From: a virus
IMG/VR virus record: IMGVR_UViG_3300043602_000067
Location: 1-58,324 of that record
DNA: 58,324 nucleotides
Strand: one strand, 5' to 3'
This document shows, piece by piece, positions 7,258 to 14,552 of this stretch (position 1 is the first letter of the stretch; the number at the start of each line of letters is the position of its first letter). The position numbers were made by a program, and so were the translations under genes. The notes under the pieces were generated by a model that searched no databases, had not been told where the DNA came from, and was given only the letters and a program-made list of their open reading frames with translations.

Positions 7258-7318
7258 GTCAACCGTCTAGGCGCCACAATCTGGACAGTTGACAGGCTAC
7301 GGTGTAGGGGTTTACAGT
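7258..7318 (+). promoter_or_regulatory. Rightward promoter with inverted-repeat operator (copy 2)
   Basis: GTCAACCGTC (7258-7267) and GACAGTTGAC (7284-7293) repeat the arms seen at 790-824. The -35 TTGACA (7289-7294) is inside the right arm; TACAGT (7313-7318) follows after 18 bp. It should drive the gene run starting at 7376 under the same repressor as the copy at 790. Confidence 0.6.
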
Positions 7319-7375
7319 CCGCCTAGCAGCTCGGCCGAACGTGCCGGGCGCCCCGTACACCGGAGGTTACATAGG

Positions 7376-7633
7376 ATGTCACGGACCCACCACAATGCGC
7401 GAGATGCGCGACGCTCAGAACGGGCATTAGCTCGCCAGCGTCGCTATGCCGCAACGGAAACGGCCGAACGGATTATCTCGGCCGAGAGTCACACCGATGC
7501 GCGGTATCTCCCCTACTACGCGGCCGATGGCCGAGAATTACCCGTTATCGTGGCCGAAGATGCCGAGGGTATCCACGTCCGTTACGCATCGGGCGCAACG
7601 GCGATCGTGGCCGGAATTGGCGGCGCAAAGTGA
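7376..7633 (+). CDS. Hypothetical protein, 85 aa
   Basis: ATG at 7376 is preceded by CGGAGG at suitable distance. The first 30 residues are strongly basic and H-rich; the rest is a small beta unit (RELPVIVAEDAEGIHVRYASG). This gene opens a cassette with codon choice unlike the neighbouring blocks (more GCG, GAT, TAT, frequent CGGCCG and GGCGCC). Not recognised. Confidence 0.65.
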   Translation: MSRTHHNARDARRSERALARQRRYAATETAERIISAESHTDARYLPYYAADGRELPVIVAEDAEGIHVRYASGATAIVAGIGGAK

Positions 7634-8541
7634 GTGAGGCGATAGAAACCCGTTTCTATGATGCAACGGGCACGTTACTGTCCGATGATGCGGCGCCCGC
7701 CATACGGATAACGGGTAGCGCACCGGATGCCGCACGGTATCGGGTAGAGATCCTGCCCGACTACTATCCCGAAAGTCCGCGCGATATGACGGATGTAGCG
7801 CTAACGGAAATTGTGACCTGGCGCCACGATCGGCACGGCCTAGGCGATCGCGGACTAACGGATGGGGAGTCGGCCGCGCTAGAGCATGGTGGATGGGAAG
7901 CGTTGCGGAAGCATCTACAGCGCGCTACGGACGGCCTAGCGCTATTGCTTCCCATCTCGGGTATAGATCACTCGGGTATCTCACTGTGGATTGCATCCGG
8001 CCTAAACGAGACATCGCCTATGGATACGGCCGGATGGGATAGCGGCCAATGGGGTTTTCTACTCGTCACGGCCGAGCGTGCCCGCGAAGTAGGTCTGGAC
8101 CCGGCCGGGTATGGCGCGGAAACGGCTGAGTCTCCCGTAAATGTACGCCTAGGGTTCAGCTCAGTACCCGTGACAGTCTCGCGCATTGAGGCTAGCGCAC
8201 GTGCCGAGTTTGCCGAGTATGCCGCCTATGTCGGCGGCGATGTATACGGGTACTCGATTGAGAAGTTAGAAACCTGGACAAAATCGCCATTTCCTTTGGG
8301 TACCCAATGGCGCGAAACGGAAACCCGTACGGAATGGGAAACCGTAGGCGGATGCTCGGGTTTCTACGGGTCAGAAACTGCGAACCTGGCCTATGTATGG
8401 GAGTCGGCCGAGAGTGAGCTACTCGGCATCATCTCGGCCGAGAATGCGCCGCCTATTGCCGCGCACGATCACATAGGCGGCATCTACCCGAACTATTGCC
8501 GCGTATGCGGCGCGAATTTCACGCCGGAACTAGTCCGATGA
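7630..8541 (+). CDS. Conserved phage protein of unknown function (DHSG / WDSGQ type)
   Basis: GTG start overlaps the previous stop. Residues about 105-150 contain GIDHSGISL and GWDSGQWGFLLV; later VGGDVYGYSIEKLE and GGCSGFYGSE follow. This order (Y/DHSG, WDSGQ-G, GDVYGY, C-GFyG) is a signature of a protein common in actinobacteriophages and related plasmids, with no known role. C-terminal CRVCG may bind metal. Same compositional block as its neighbours. Confidence 0.75.
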   Translation: MSEAIETRFYDATGTLLSDDAAPAIRITGSAPDAARYRVEILPDYYPESPRDMTDVALTEIVTWRHDRHGLGDRGLTDGESAALEHGGWEALRKHLQRATDGLALLLPISGIDHSGISLWIASGLNETSPMDTAGWDSGQWGFLLVTAERAREVGLDPAGYGAETAESPVNVRLGFSSVPVTVSRIEASARAEFAEYAAYVGGDVYGYSIEKLETWTKSPFPLGTQWRETETRTEWETVGGCSGFYGSETANLAYVWESAESELLGIISAENAPPIAAHDHIGGIYPNYCRVCGANFTPELVR

Positions 8542-8852
8542 CTACGCGCGATCGATTGGAGTATCTCCGCGCGGAGATCCGCGCCGAGCGTATTAGCTAT
8601 GGCGAGATTGCTGAACTGTCTGACCTGGCGGAATACATAAACCCGAGTGATACCGAACTATTGGAGTGGGCCGGTGTGCCCGAATTCGGACCCGAGCGCG
8701 AAGCACAGGCGGAAGCGTACGCGCGACATAGCGGCGCAGTGACAATCGAATTCGCGCGAGATGACACCGGAAATCTGCGGCCAGTGGATTTTAGTTCGGA
8801 TGGGGTCGCATGGCCAGATAGCGGCGCCAGCGCGCCAGAAAGTGAGGTTTAG
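8538..8852 (+). CDS. Conserved small phage protein (ISYGEIAEL type)
   Basis: 104 residues, ATGA overlap. The text RISYGEIAELSDLAEYINPSDTELLEWAGVPE is close to a short helical unit repeatedly found in actinobacteriophage and mobile-element hypothetical proteins. Function unknown. It lies inside a run of such conserved proteins, possibly a host-interaction set. Confidence 0.7.
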   Translation: MTTRDRLEYLRAEIRAERISYGEIAELSDLAEYINPSDTELLEWAGVPEFGPEREAQAEAYARHSGAVTIEFARDDTGNLRPVDFSSDGVAWPDSGASAPESEV

Positions 8853-8855
8853 ATA

Positions 8856-9134
8856 ATGGCGGCATTGAGGGGCACAATCGAGGGTGATAGGACCCGTGCA
8901 AACAGTGACGCGGTTTCTACGCGTCTAGCAGATAGGCGCCTAACGGCTCGCGCTGACACATGGCGCACGTTTGCCACAATCGAACTGAACCGTGACGGTA
9001 GCGGCGCAGTGACAGTGAAACAGAATGGCGCGACGATATTGCATGCCGAGTTCAGCTCGGAAACGGCCGAGATGCCGCACGTAGCGGTGCGCACGGTGGG
9101 CGATCCTGATATGGCGCCCGGAGTGATCGAGTGA
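8856..9134 (+). CDS. Conserved small phage protein, 92 aa
   Basis: ATG at 8856 after a GAGG site. The centre (ETWRT-like segment, then TIELNRDGSGAVTVKQNG) forms a beta hairpin pattern shared by small actinobacteriophage proteins of unknown role. Ends in a GTGA overlap with the next gene. Confidence 0.65.
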   Translation: MAALRGTIEGDRTRANSDAVSTRLADRRLTARADTWRTFATIELNRDGSGAVTVKQNGATILHAEFSSETAEMPHVAVRTVGDPDMAPGVIE

Positions 9135-9292
9135 ACCGCTGTCGCGCCTATTTCTACGGCCGTGGGATTATCCAATATCGGCACGGGCACCGTTGCGAGC
9201 TATCGGCCGGGCACGCCGGTCAGCATCGTGCAATGGGTCACTTTCTGGACCCTAGAGCCGAGCACGTATGGGGCCGGGAGGTGCGCAAGTGA
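9131..9292 (+). CDS. Small H/R-rich protein, 53 aa
   Basis: GTG at 9131 overlaps the previous stop; the TGA overlaps the next GTG at 9289. The product is rich in H, R and G with two cysteines (NRCRAYFYGRG, then HRCELSAGHAGQH), the C-x2-H-like spacing of a minimal zinc site. Packing on both sides supports it. Confidence 0.6.
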   Translation: MNRCRAYFYGRGIIQYRHGHRCELSAGHAGQHRAMGHFLDPRAEHVWGREVRK

Positions 9293-9774
9293 CGTTAGAG
9301 CCTATGCCCGAACTGCGCGGTTCAGCGGCGCATAGCTTCGCCTACTACGGAAACCGTGAGGGTTGGCTTATAGCGCTATCAGTAAACCGTGACAGTGACG
9401 CGCTGGCGCGATCGAATTGGAGCGTCATCACTGCGGACCTATTCGGCCGCTATGGGGAGGGACCCGAAACAGAGCATGCCGAGGATATGGCCATTGAGCG
9501 CATGCACCATTGGGCGTGTGGGTGGGTGGATTATCTGTTAGTCCGTCCTGGTAGTGAGGCAGCACAGGCGGCTAACGTATGGCGCGAGAAGCTAGACGAG
9601 TACCCGGTCGCGGATGAGGCTAGCTTCTCAGAATTGGAGTTCAGCGAAGAATGGTGTACCCGTTGCGATCGGGGCACGCGTGCCGAGCATCCGTTGCACG
9701 GTTGCCCGTTCCGTTCGGCGGATGAGGCGGACGAGATTAGGTATCGCTGGACTCACCGGGAGGTGAGCGCGTGA
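9289..9774 (+). CDS. Conserved phage protein (FAYYGNREGW type), 161 aa
   Basis: GTG start by overlap. The N-terminus SFAYYGNREGWLIALSVNRDSDALARSNW and VDYLLVRPGS match a conserved actinobacteriophage protein of unknown function. The C-terminus adds CTRCDRGTRAEHPLHGCPF, a probable zinc-binding motif. The coupled order with its neighbours repeats in related phages as far as I recall; that is memory, not a search. Confidence 0.7.
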   Translation: MTLEPMPELRGSAAHSFAYYGNREGWLIALSVNRDSDALARSNWSVITADLFGRYGEGPETEHAEDMAIERMHHWACGWVDYLLVRPGSEAAQAANVWREKLDEYPVADEASFSELEFSEEWCTRCDRGTRAEHPLHGCPFRSADEADEIRYRWTHREVSA

Positions 9775-10055
9775 CGGCCGTACGCTACGCGCGAGATGCG
9801 CAAGGGTTGGACACAGGGGCGAGTGACGCCACGCCCATAGACACCACTGTGACCAAACCGTCTAGCAACCAATTCCTGACGGTTGCGCGTATCGTAGGCG
9901 CCGTGCTGGACGCGTTGAGCGCTGGTGCGCGCAGTGCTGCACACGGGGATACTAGCGGCCTCACGTACGCTGATGGATGGACTAGCGCAGCTACCCTGGC
10001 GCGACTGGTGTCCGCCGACACCATGGCCGAGATCATCTCGCCCCGCGAGGTTTAG
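9771..10055 (+). CDS. Hypothetical protein, 94 aa
   Basis: GTG start overlapping the previous stop. Alanine-rich, with a helical centre (LTVARIVGAVLDALSAGARSA). Last gene of the 7376-10055 cassette. No family recognised. Confidence 0.6.
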   Translation: MTAVRYARDAQGLDTGASDATPIDTTVTKPSSNQFLTVARIVGAVLDALSAGARSAAHGDTSGLTYADGWTSAATLARLVSADTMAEIISPREV

Positions 10056-10173
10056 CCCCTCGGCAATTAGCCCCTGGACCGTTTCGAGAGAAATGGCCAG
10101 GATGTAAGGGGGCCTTCCTCACACGTTTGATGGCCTCCGCGGGAGTTGCCCACGTCGTAGCCTCCGTAGTCGC

Positions 10174-10202
10174 TTGACGCCCTCCGCGGCACCGGCTACA
10201 CT
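10174..10202 (+). promoter_or_regulatory. Rightward promoter
   Basis: TTGACG (10174-10179), a 17-bp spacer and TACACT (10197-10202) make a strong SigA-type promoter. The predicted start near 10209 falls right at the foot of an inverted repeat. Upstream, 10056-10173 holds no gene; it has a direct repeat of TTAGCCCCT (about 10053 and 10067). Confidence 0.7.
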
Positions 10203-10210
10203 GTGGTCAA

Positions 10211-10264
10211 TGCCAGCGGGGAAGGTTTGCTAGGTCGTCTAGAGCACGTGCACATCCGCTGGCA
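10211..10264 (+). promoter_or_regulatory. Structured 5' leader
   Basis: TGCCAGCGG (10211-10219) pairs perfectly with CCGCTGGCA (10256-10264). The enclosed 36 bases contain CTAG-GTCGT-CTAG and the palindrome GCACGTGC. The structure begins at the predicted transcript start and ends about 30 bases before the first ATG, so it may stabilise the mRNA or regulate it. No known riboswitch class is recognised. Confidence 0.45.
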
Positions 10265-10293
10265 GTAAATACGCCGCGCAGGAGGGCCACGCC

Positions 10294-10416
10294 ATGGACA
10301 ACATCTGGAAATGGGTCAGCGTCTGGTTGAAGAACGTCGATCCTTGGCCCGGCTCATGGGACTGCCCACCGCGGCCGCACTCGCACATCGTTGGGCCGAA
10401 GGCGGTCAAGCGATGA
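10294..10416 (+). CDS. Small protein, 40 aa
   Basis: ATG at 10294 has GGAGG nine bases upstream and is the first start after the leader. The product is tryptophan-rich (WKWVSVWLKNVDPWPGSW), so it may be membrane-associated. Its TGA overlaps the next ATG. Confidence 0.55.
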   Translation: MDNIWKWVSVWLKNVDPWPGSWDCPPRPHSHIVGPKAVKR

Positions 10417-10766
10417 GCAACTGGCACCCACAGCCCCGCATCCGCTTCAGGCTAGGTCGTGCCTGGCGCGTGGTGCGCGAGAAGATGCGCGACATGGAGC
10501 GCGCCGGTAAACCATTCCCGCCTAATGGTGGCACTCCGTTGTGGTTCATGGAGGTCAGCGGGCCGACCGGTAACCCACCACAGTGGGATGCCAAGGTGTG
10601 GCGGCACAAGCAGAAGACCTTCGATACGAACAACCCCACGATCGTGACCCTGCGTAGCAAGCATCGTTGGCCGCAGCCCACCAGCGAGGCCGAGGCGCTG
10701 GAGTCGCTGATCGAGGTCATCGACGAGTACGTGGCAGCGCGCAAGGCGAAGGGGAAGAAGCCATGA
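10413..10766 (+). CDS. Hypothetical protein, 117 aa
   Basis: The start at 10413 uses an ATGA overlap. The protein is basic with a tryptophan-rich N-terminus (WHPQPRIRFRLGRAWRVVREKM) and a helical C-terminus. Not recognised. Confidence 0.65.
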   Translation: MSNWHPQPRIRFRLGRAWRVVREKMRDMERAGKPFPPNGGTPLWFMEVSGPTGNPPQWDAKVWRHKQKTFDTNNPTIVTLRSKHRWPQPTSEAEALESLIEVIDEYVAARKAKGKKP

Positions 10767-11092
10767 GCAACCTGCGCGACCTGGAGAGAGCTGCGACACC
10801 TGCGCCGTGGTTTGCCGAGGATAAGCATCCCTACGGCGATGCTTTACGACCCAACACCATTGTCACGGAGACCGGTGGCGCGATCGCTGGTGTCTACTGG
10901 CGCGTTCGTGATGCAGGAGAGCCAGACGCCAGCTTCATCGCAGCCCTCCGCAACGCTGCGCCGCTGCTGCTGGATGTGGTGGACGCTGCGCGACCTGTCG
11001 AAGAAACGCTATCCCGCAAGGGCAGCGTTCAGATCGACCAATGGCGTCGGCTCCGTGATGCCCTCGCGGTACTGAATGAGGCCATGAAATGA
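10763..11092 (+). CDS. Conserved small phage protein, 109 aa
   Basis: ATGA overlap. The pattern LERAATPAPWFAED ... DASFIAALRNAAPLLLDVV is shared by widespread phage proteins of the Ead/Ea22-like kind, whose role is unknown. The match is by pattern memory only. Confidence 0.65.
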   Translation: MSNLRDLERAATPAPWFAEDKHPYGDALRPNTIVTETGGAIAGVYWRVRDAGEPDASFIAALRNAAPLLLDVVDAARPVEETLSRKGSVQIDQWRRLRDALAVLNEAMK

Positions 11093-11325
11093 CCGATCTG
11101 CTGCAGCGCCTCTACCACCACTTGGTCCACCGAGCCCCACTGCTGACCTGTAAGAAGTGCGATCGGGTGTGGGCCGCGTTGCTTGCCGACGATGGCTTTC
11201 GAGAGCGCCTCGATAAGAGCATCAAGGATGTGGACGAGGGCCGCTGGTACCACTACGACCGAGGTGTGATGACGCCCAACCCGGACTGGCCCGAGGACGG
11301 CGAGCAGCCTAGGGAGCCAAAGTGA
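11089..11325 (+). CDS. Hypothetical protein, 78 aa
   Basis: ATGA overlap. Contains one CKKC pair near residue 22, after a histidine-rich helix (YHHLVHRAPLLT), perhaps a partial zinc knuckle. Acidic C-terminus. No family recognised. Confidence 0.6.
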   Translation: MTDLLQRLYHHLVHRAPLLTCKKCDRVWAALLADDGFRERLDKSIKDVDEGRWYHYDRGVMTPNPDWPEDGEQPREPK

Positions 11326-11585
11326 CCGGCGACGAGCGGCATGCGGAGACGTGTGGCTGCTGGGAATGCGAGGGCCGCGAGCCTGACGCGCGCAACGTGT
11401 ACGTGGATCTGCGCCAGTACTGCTCCTGCGCCCACTGTGGCAAGCGTGAACAGTTTGGCTTCGGTGACGTGTGGACGGTGCTGGCCGACCCCTACCCGCG
11501 CACTCCCGCGATGGCTGCGGGGATCAGCGATCATGTCTGGACATGCGCAATGGAGAAGGAGGTCGGAGGCGGGTCTGGCAGTTAA
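11322..11585 (+). CDS. Cysteine-rich zinc-ribbon-like protein, 87 aa
   Basis: GTG start overlapping the previous stop. Cysteines CGCWEC near residue 11 and CSCAHC near residue 34 are two CxxC-type knuckles, consistent with one zinc site. Phage zinc ribbons often bind DNA or mediate protein contacts; nothing more specific is visible. Confidence 0.6.
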   Translation: MTGDERHAETCGCWECEGREPDARNVYVDLRQYCSCAHCGKREQFGFGDVWTVLADPYPRTPAMAAGISDHVWTCAMEKEVGGGSGS

Positions 11586-11597
11586 CCGGAAATGAAC

Positions 11598-11636
11598 GAC
11601 GGCCGGGGGAGAGTTTGGCAACCAGCCCCGGCCGTC
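11598..11636 (+). terminator. Strong GC hairpin
   Basis: GACGGCCGGGG (11598-11608) and CCCCGGCCGTC (11626-11636) form a perfect 11-bp stem with a 17-base loop just after the last gene of the block. There is no T tract, so termination would need another factor, as is common in actinobacteria. The next 225 bases (11637-11862) hold no gene, only a short repeat of GGCCGATTC near 11744 and 11754. Confidence 0.5.
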
Positions 11637-11862
11637 AATTCGTCCGTCAGTGGGGCGCGACGTAGGTCCCCGTGTCCGTTGAGAGGTTCCCGGGATGGGG
11701 GCGGATCCCATGTGCTCCACCAACTCCGCACTTGAATTATGGCCGATTCAGGCCGATTCGTCAAGATGAAACTGATTCCTATGCTTGACACAACGGCCGT
11801 ACTCAACCCGAGGGTGCTATCTGGGAGTTCTGCGCGAAATGCTTGGAGGCCGAGTCCGCCTC

Positions 11863-11891
11863 TTGACACCTCTCCGTAGGCACACTACTCT
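11863..11891 (+). promoter_or_regulatory. Rightward promoter for the sulfatase block
   Basis: TTGACA (11863-11868), 17 bp, TACTCT (11886-11891). The -10 sits inside ACTAC-TCT-GTAGT, a small inverted repeat. This is the best-matching promoter in the window and leads into the gene at 11952 and the sulfatase operon. Confidence 0.75.
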
Positions 11892-11951
11892 GTAGTCGGT
11901 GTACACGTCCGCAGACGGGGGCACATTCACAGCACATAAGGAGGAACCATC

Positions 11952-12206
11952 ATGCGCGTTGTAGTTGACGGCACCACCCACCCCATTCACGACGACTCGC
12001 CCAGCCTGGGTGCTGTTGCCCGTGACCCCGAGGGACATCTGACCGAGGTGCAGGTGGCGGATCTGGGCAACGGCGAGTTGAACATCATCGTTTTCGGTAA
12101 CACCCGCGTGGACCACGACCACCGGGGAAACCTGCGCATCCACGTCGTCTCTACGGCCGTGATCCCCACCGCAGGCAAGCAGTGGCCATTTCCGAAGGAG
12201 CGCTGA
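11952..12206 (+). CDS. Hypothetical protein, 84 aa
   Basis: ATG preceded by AAGGAGGAACC, one of the strongest ribosome sites in the window. The protein is a beta-rich unit (MRVVVDGTTH, LTEVQVADLGNGELNIIVFGNTRVDHDHRG), similar in feel to other small actinobacteriophage beta proteins. First gene after a strong promoter, so probably abundant. Role unknown. Confidence 0.65.
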   Translation: MRVVVDGTTHPIHDDSPSLGAVARDPEGHLTEVQVADLGNGELNIIVFGNTRVDHDHRGNLRIHVVSTAVIPTAGKQWPFPKER

Positions 12207-12207
12207 C

Positions 12208-12384
12208 GTGGACGTAAACGGCAACGCCCAGGTTGGCACGGACGAGGAGTTCATGGCCGAGGTGCGCGACGCGCGTGAGAACGGCTACGACGTGCTGTGC
12301 GCCGAGTGCGGCACTGGCATGGCAGGCGACGGCATGGAGATGCACGTTCGCGGCTGCTCGCAGTTCGTGGAGCCGCGCTCATGA
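12208..12384 (+). CDS. Small zinc-finger-like protein, 58 aa
   Basis: GTG at 12208 has GAAGGAG upstream. The acidic N-terminus is followed by CAEC, then H and C in MHVRGC, a C2HC zinc-knuckle spacing. The TGA overlaps the sulfatase start (ATGA). Function unknown. Confidence 0.6.
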   Translation: MDVNGNAQVGTDEEFMAEVRDARENGYDVLCAECGTGMAGDGMEMHVRGCSQFVEPRS

Positions 12385-13775
12385 GGAAGATACTGCTCCT
12401 GCTGATCCTCGCCTCGCTGGCGGCAGCTCTTGCGCCCGTGGGGGTCGATGCACGTAAAAGAGGAGTACACGTCGTGACAACTGCACCAGCCGACGCGCCG
12501 GACATCGTGGTCGTCATGGCCGACGACCTGGGCGCGCAGCCGATGGCCACGCGGTTGATGCCGCGCTTGGCCAACATGAACGACCTGTTCGTCCAGAACG
12601 GGCTGTGGCTGGCCGGTGCCTACAGCGAGACGCCGTTGTGCTGCCCCGGTAGGGCCAGCTTCCTGTCGGGACAGCACACGCGCAGGCACGGCATCGTGGA
12701 CAACCTCCATCCGGGCGTGTTCGACCCCAGCAACACGATCGCTACCGCGCTCCATGACGGCGGCTACCGGACGGCGCTCATCGGCAAGTACCTGAACCAC
12801 GCCGAGAAGCTGTATGACAAGACGCCTCCGGGCTGGGATCGAGTGGTCATGCACGCCGGGACGAATGCCGGATCGGGTGGCTACTGGTACGTCGATGGGG
12901 TGCGCGTCGAGAGCGCACAGATGGGCTATGCCGACCGCGCTACGGCCAACGAGAGCCAGGCTTTCGTCCAAGGCGCGCCGCTCGACAAGCCGCTCTTCCT
13001 GTATGCCAACCCACACGCTGGGCACGCCGACAGCGGTATGTCCAAGGCCGGTACGCCGTGGCTGCCCGCGGTCGAGCCGCAGTACGCCAACGACCCGCGC
13101 TGCGCCGGTATCGAGCCGTGGAAGATGCCCGGCTACGACTACGACGTGCGCCCTGATGGCTTCCCGCTCGACGCCATCTGCCGCTCGCTGCTGACGGTCG
13201 ATGACATGGTGGGCCAGCTCAGGACGGCCATGGCCATCCGCGAGCTGCAGACGGGACGACAGACGGTGTGGCTTTTCATGGCCGACAACGGCATGTCGTG
13301 GGGCGCCGACGGGGTGTCCGGCAAGGGCGTTCCACAGGCGGGGAAGCTGCCCCTCTGGTTCGCCTCCACGAGCGCCAGCGGAACGCCGCTGGTGATGCGC
13401 GGCAGCGCGGCCAACCTGATCAGCAACATCGACCTCGCGCCGACGCTGGCGGCACTGGCGGGAACGACCATGCCCCGCGCCGATGGCGTGTCGTTCGCTC
13501 CGATGCTGAACGGATCGTGCGCCGATGGTGGCGCGGGCTGCGGTCGTGAGTGGATGCTGGAGGACTTCCCTGTGCCCTTCATCACCAGCGGCCCGTGGGC
13601 GGGCGTGGCGTGGTGGGGCGTGCGTAAGCCCATCTGGCACCTCGTCCAGCGCGTGGGTCAGTCAGCACTGCTGTACGACCTGCGCGTGGACCCGTGGGAG
13701 CAGAACGACGTTCATGCCAGCCATCCGAACGTGACCAGGAACATGAAGGCCCTGGCCGACCCGTTGCTGCCATGA
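12381..13775 (+). CDS. Secreted sulfatase (formylglycine-dependent, S1 type)
   Basis: 464 residues beginning with a classic signal peptide (MRKI, then a 16-residue hydrophobic core rich in L and A, then AxA-like sites near 17-24). The sulfatase core follows: metal-binding ADD (47-49), the formylglycine box C87-C-P-G-R91 in PLCCPGRASFLSG, K136 in LIGKYLNH, the ADNG metal pair D302-N303, and K315 in GKG. The usual CxPSR has Gly for Ser. Such enzymes hydrolyse sulfate esters after a host enzyme converts the Cys to formylglycine. A sulfatase in a phage is rare. It probably acts outside the membrane on sulfated host glycans or lipids, but the substrate cannot be read. ATGA overlap upstream; overlap downstream. 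Confidence 0.9.
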   Translation: MRKILLLLILASLAAALAPVGVDARKRGVHVVTTAPADAPDIVVVMADDLGAQPMATRLMPRLANMNDLFVQNGLWLAGAYSETPLCCPGRASFLSGQHTRRHGIVDNLHPGVFDPSNTIATALHDGGYRTALIGKYLNHAEKLYDKTPPGWDRVVMHAGTNAGSGGYWYVDGVRVESAQMGYADRATANESQAFVQGAPLDKPLFLYANPHAGHADSGMSKAGTPWLPAVEPQYANDPRCAGIEPWKMPGYDYDVRPDGFPLDAICRSLLTVDDMVGQLRTAMAIRELQTGRQTVWLFMADNGMSWGADGVSGKGVPQAGKLPLWFASTSASGTPLVMRGSAANLISNIDLAPTLAALAGTTMPRADGVSFAPMLNGSCADGGAGCGREWMLEDFPVPFITSGPWAGVAWWGVRKPIWHLVQRVGQSALLYDLRVDPWEQNDVHASHPNVTRNMKALADPLLP

Positions 13776-13903
13776 ACGATGATAAGTTCGGCCGCTCCTG
13801 CCCGGTGTGCGCCAAGCGCTTCGAGCCGACGTTCCTGCGCCGCCACGTAGGGCTGAAACACCCCACATTCGACCTGAAGCTACTAAAGGAGGTAGGGAAA
13901 TGA
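13772..13903 (+). CDS. C2H2 zinc-finger mini-protein, 43 aa
   Basis: The start at 13772 overlaps the sulfatase stop (ATGA). CPVC-x11-H-x4-H fits the C2H2 zinc-finger pattern, and basic residues in the helix (FLRRHVGLKH) suit nucleic-acid binding. Such single-finger proteins occur in phages without assigned roles. Confidence 0.6.
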   Translation: MNDDKFGRSCPVCAKRFEPTFLRRHVGLKHPTFDLKLLKEVGK

Positions 13904-14172
13904 CAGAGAAGCACAATCCTTGGCGAGACGCCGCGGAAATGGCCAAGCCCATCGAGGAGATCGAGGCGCCCGGGCGGATAGAGCCTGACTACCAGGTATC
14001 CAAGGTCAGGCTGGTGCAGCACAAGACTGAGGCCCCCATGAGGGACACCTTCGAGCTGTGGGTCAACGACGTGCCGGTGATGACCTCGGGCGGTGTTGAC
14101 GTGGAGTTTCGGAAGGGCCAGCGCACCGTGGTGGTCGCCCGGCTGATCGTGGAAGACCTGGTGATCGAATGA
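13900..14172 (+). CDS. Hypothetical protein, 90 aa
   Basis: ATG 13900 follows AAAGGAGGTAGGGAA. Beta-rich C-terminal half (RDTFELWVNDVPVMTSGGVDVEFRKG). No family recognised. Coupled to the membrane protein that follows (ATGA). Confidence 0.6.
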   Translation: MTEKHNPWRDAAEMAKPIEEIEAPGRIEPDYQVSKVRLVQHKTEAPMRDTFELWVNDVPVMTSGGVDVEFRKGQRTVVVARLIVEDLVIE

Positions 14173-14552
14173 CTGCTGACGAGATCCTGCGACTACTCGA
14201 CGAGCTGGGTGCGCGGCTGGAGGGACCGGGGCGCTACGTATTCGACCTGACTGTGCGCCAAGTCGTCGTTGGCGGCATCCTCGGGCTGGTGGTGGGCATC
14301 GCCCTGTGGGTGGTCGTACTGGCGATGGTCGTGATGATCATCGTTCTGATCCGCCGCTATGAGGAGACGGAAAATAAGAAGAGCTACTACGACTCCGACA
14401 ATGACGGGATAGCCGCTTCGCTGCTCGTGGTACTGGCGCTGGTGGTTGCCTTATTCGCCACGGCAGTCACGTTCACCTCGCTCATGTCGCTGCTCAACCC
14501 TGAGTACACGGCGCTTGCCAACTTGGTGAGCCTCATCCGAGGTCCGAAGTGA
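14169..14552 (+). CDS. Membrane protein, 127 aa
   Basis: A 30-residue amphipathic N-terminus precedes a long hydrophobic segment (about 30-60, one or two helices) and, after a polar loop with YEETENKKS, a second hydrophobic stretch (about 82-110). It is probably in the host inner membrane. No family recognised; holin-like or superinfection roles are possible but unsupported. Confidence 0.65.
   Translation: MTADEILRLLDELGARLEGPGRYVFDLTVRQVVVGGILGLVVGIALWVVVLAMVVMIIVLIRRYEETENKKSYYDSDNDGIAASLLVVLALVVALFATAVTFTSLMSLLNPEYTALANLVSLIRGPK

Noticed and set aside
11655-11735. tRNA-like text on the minus strand (AGTTGGTGGAGCA and a 5-bp stem with 7-base loop)
   Set aside because: No matching 5' half of the D stem, no T-arm consensus and no acceptor helix.
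11785-11813. TTGACA at 11785 as a promoter
   Set aside because: No -10-like hexamer at 16-19 bp; the TTGACA at 11863 is far better.
12285-13640. 451-codon open frame on the minus strand opposite the sulfatase
   Set aside because: Arg/His/Val-rich text with no motif; it is the antisense shadow of GC-rich coding DNA. The plus-strand frame has the whole sulfatase motif set.
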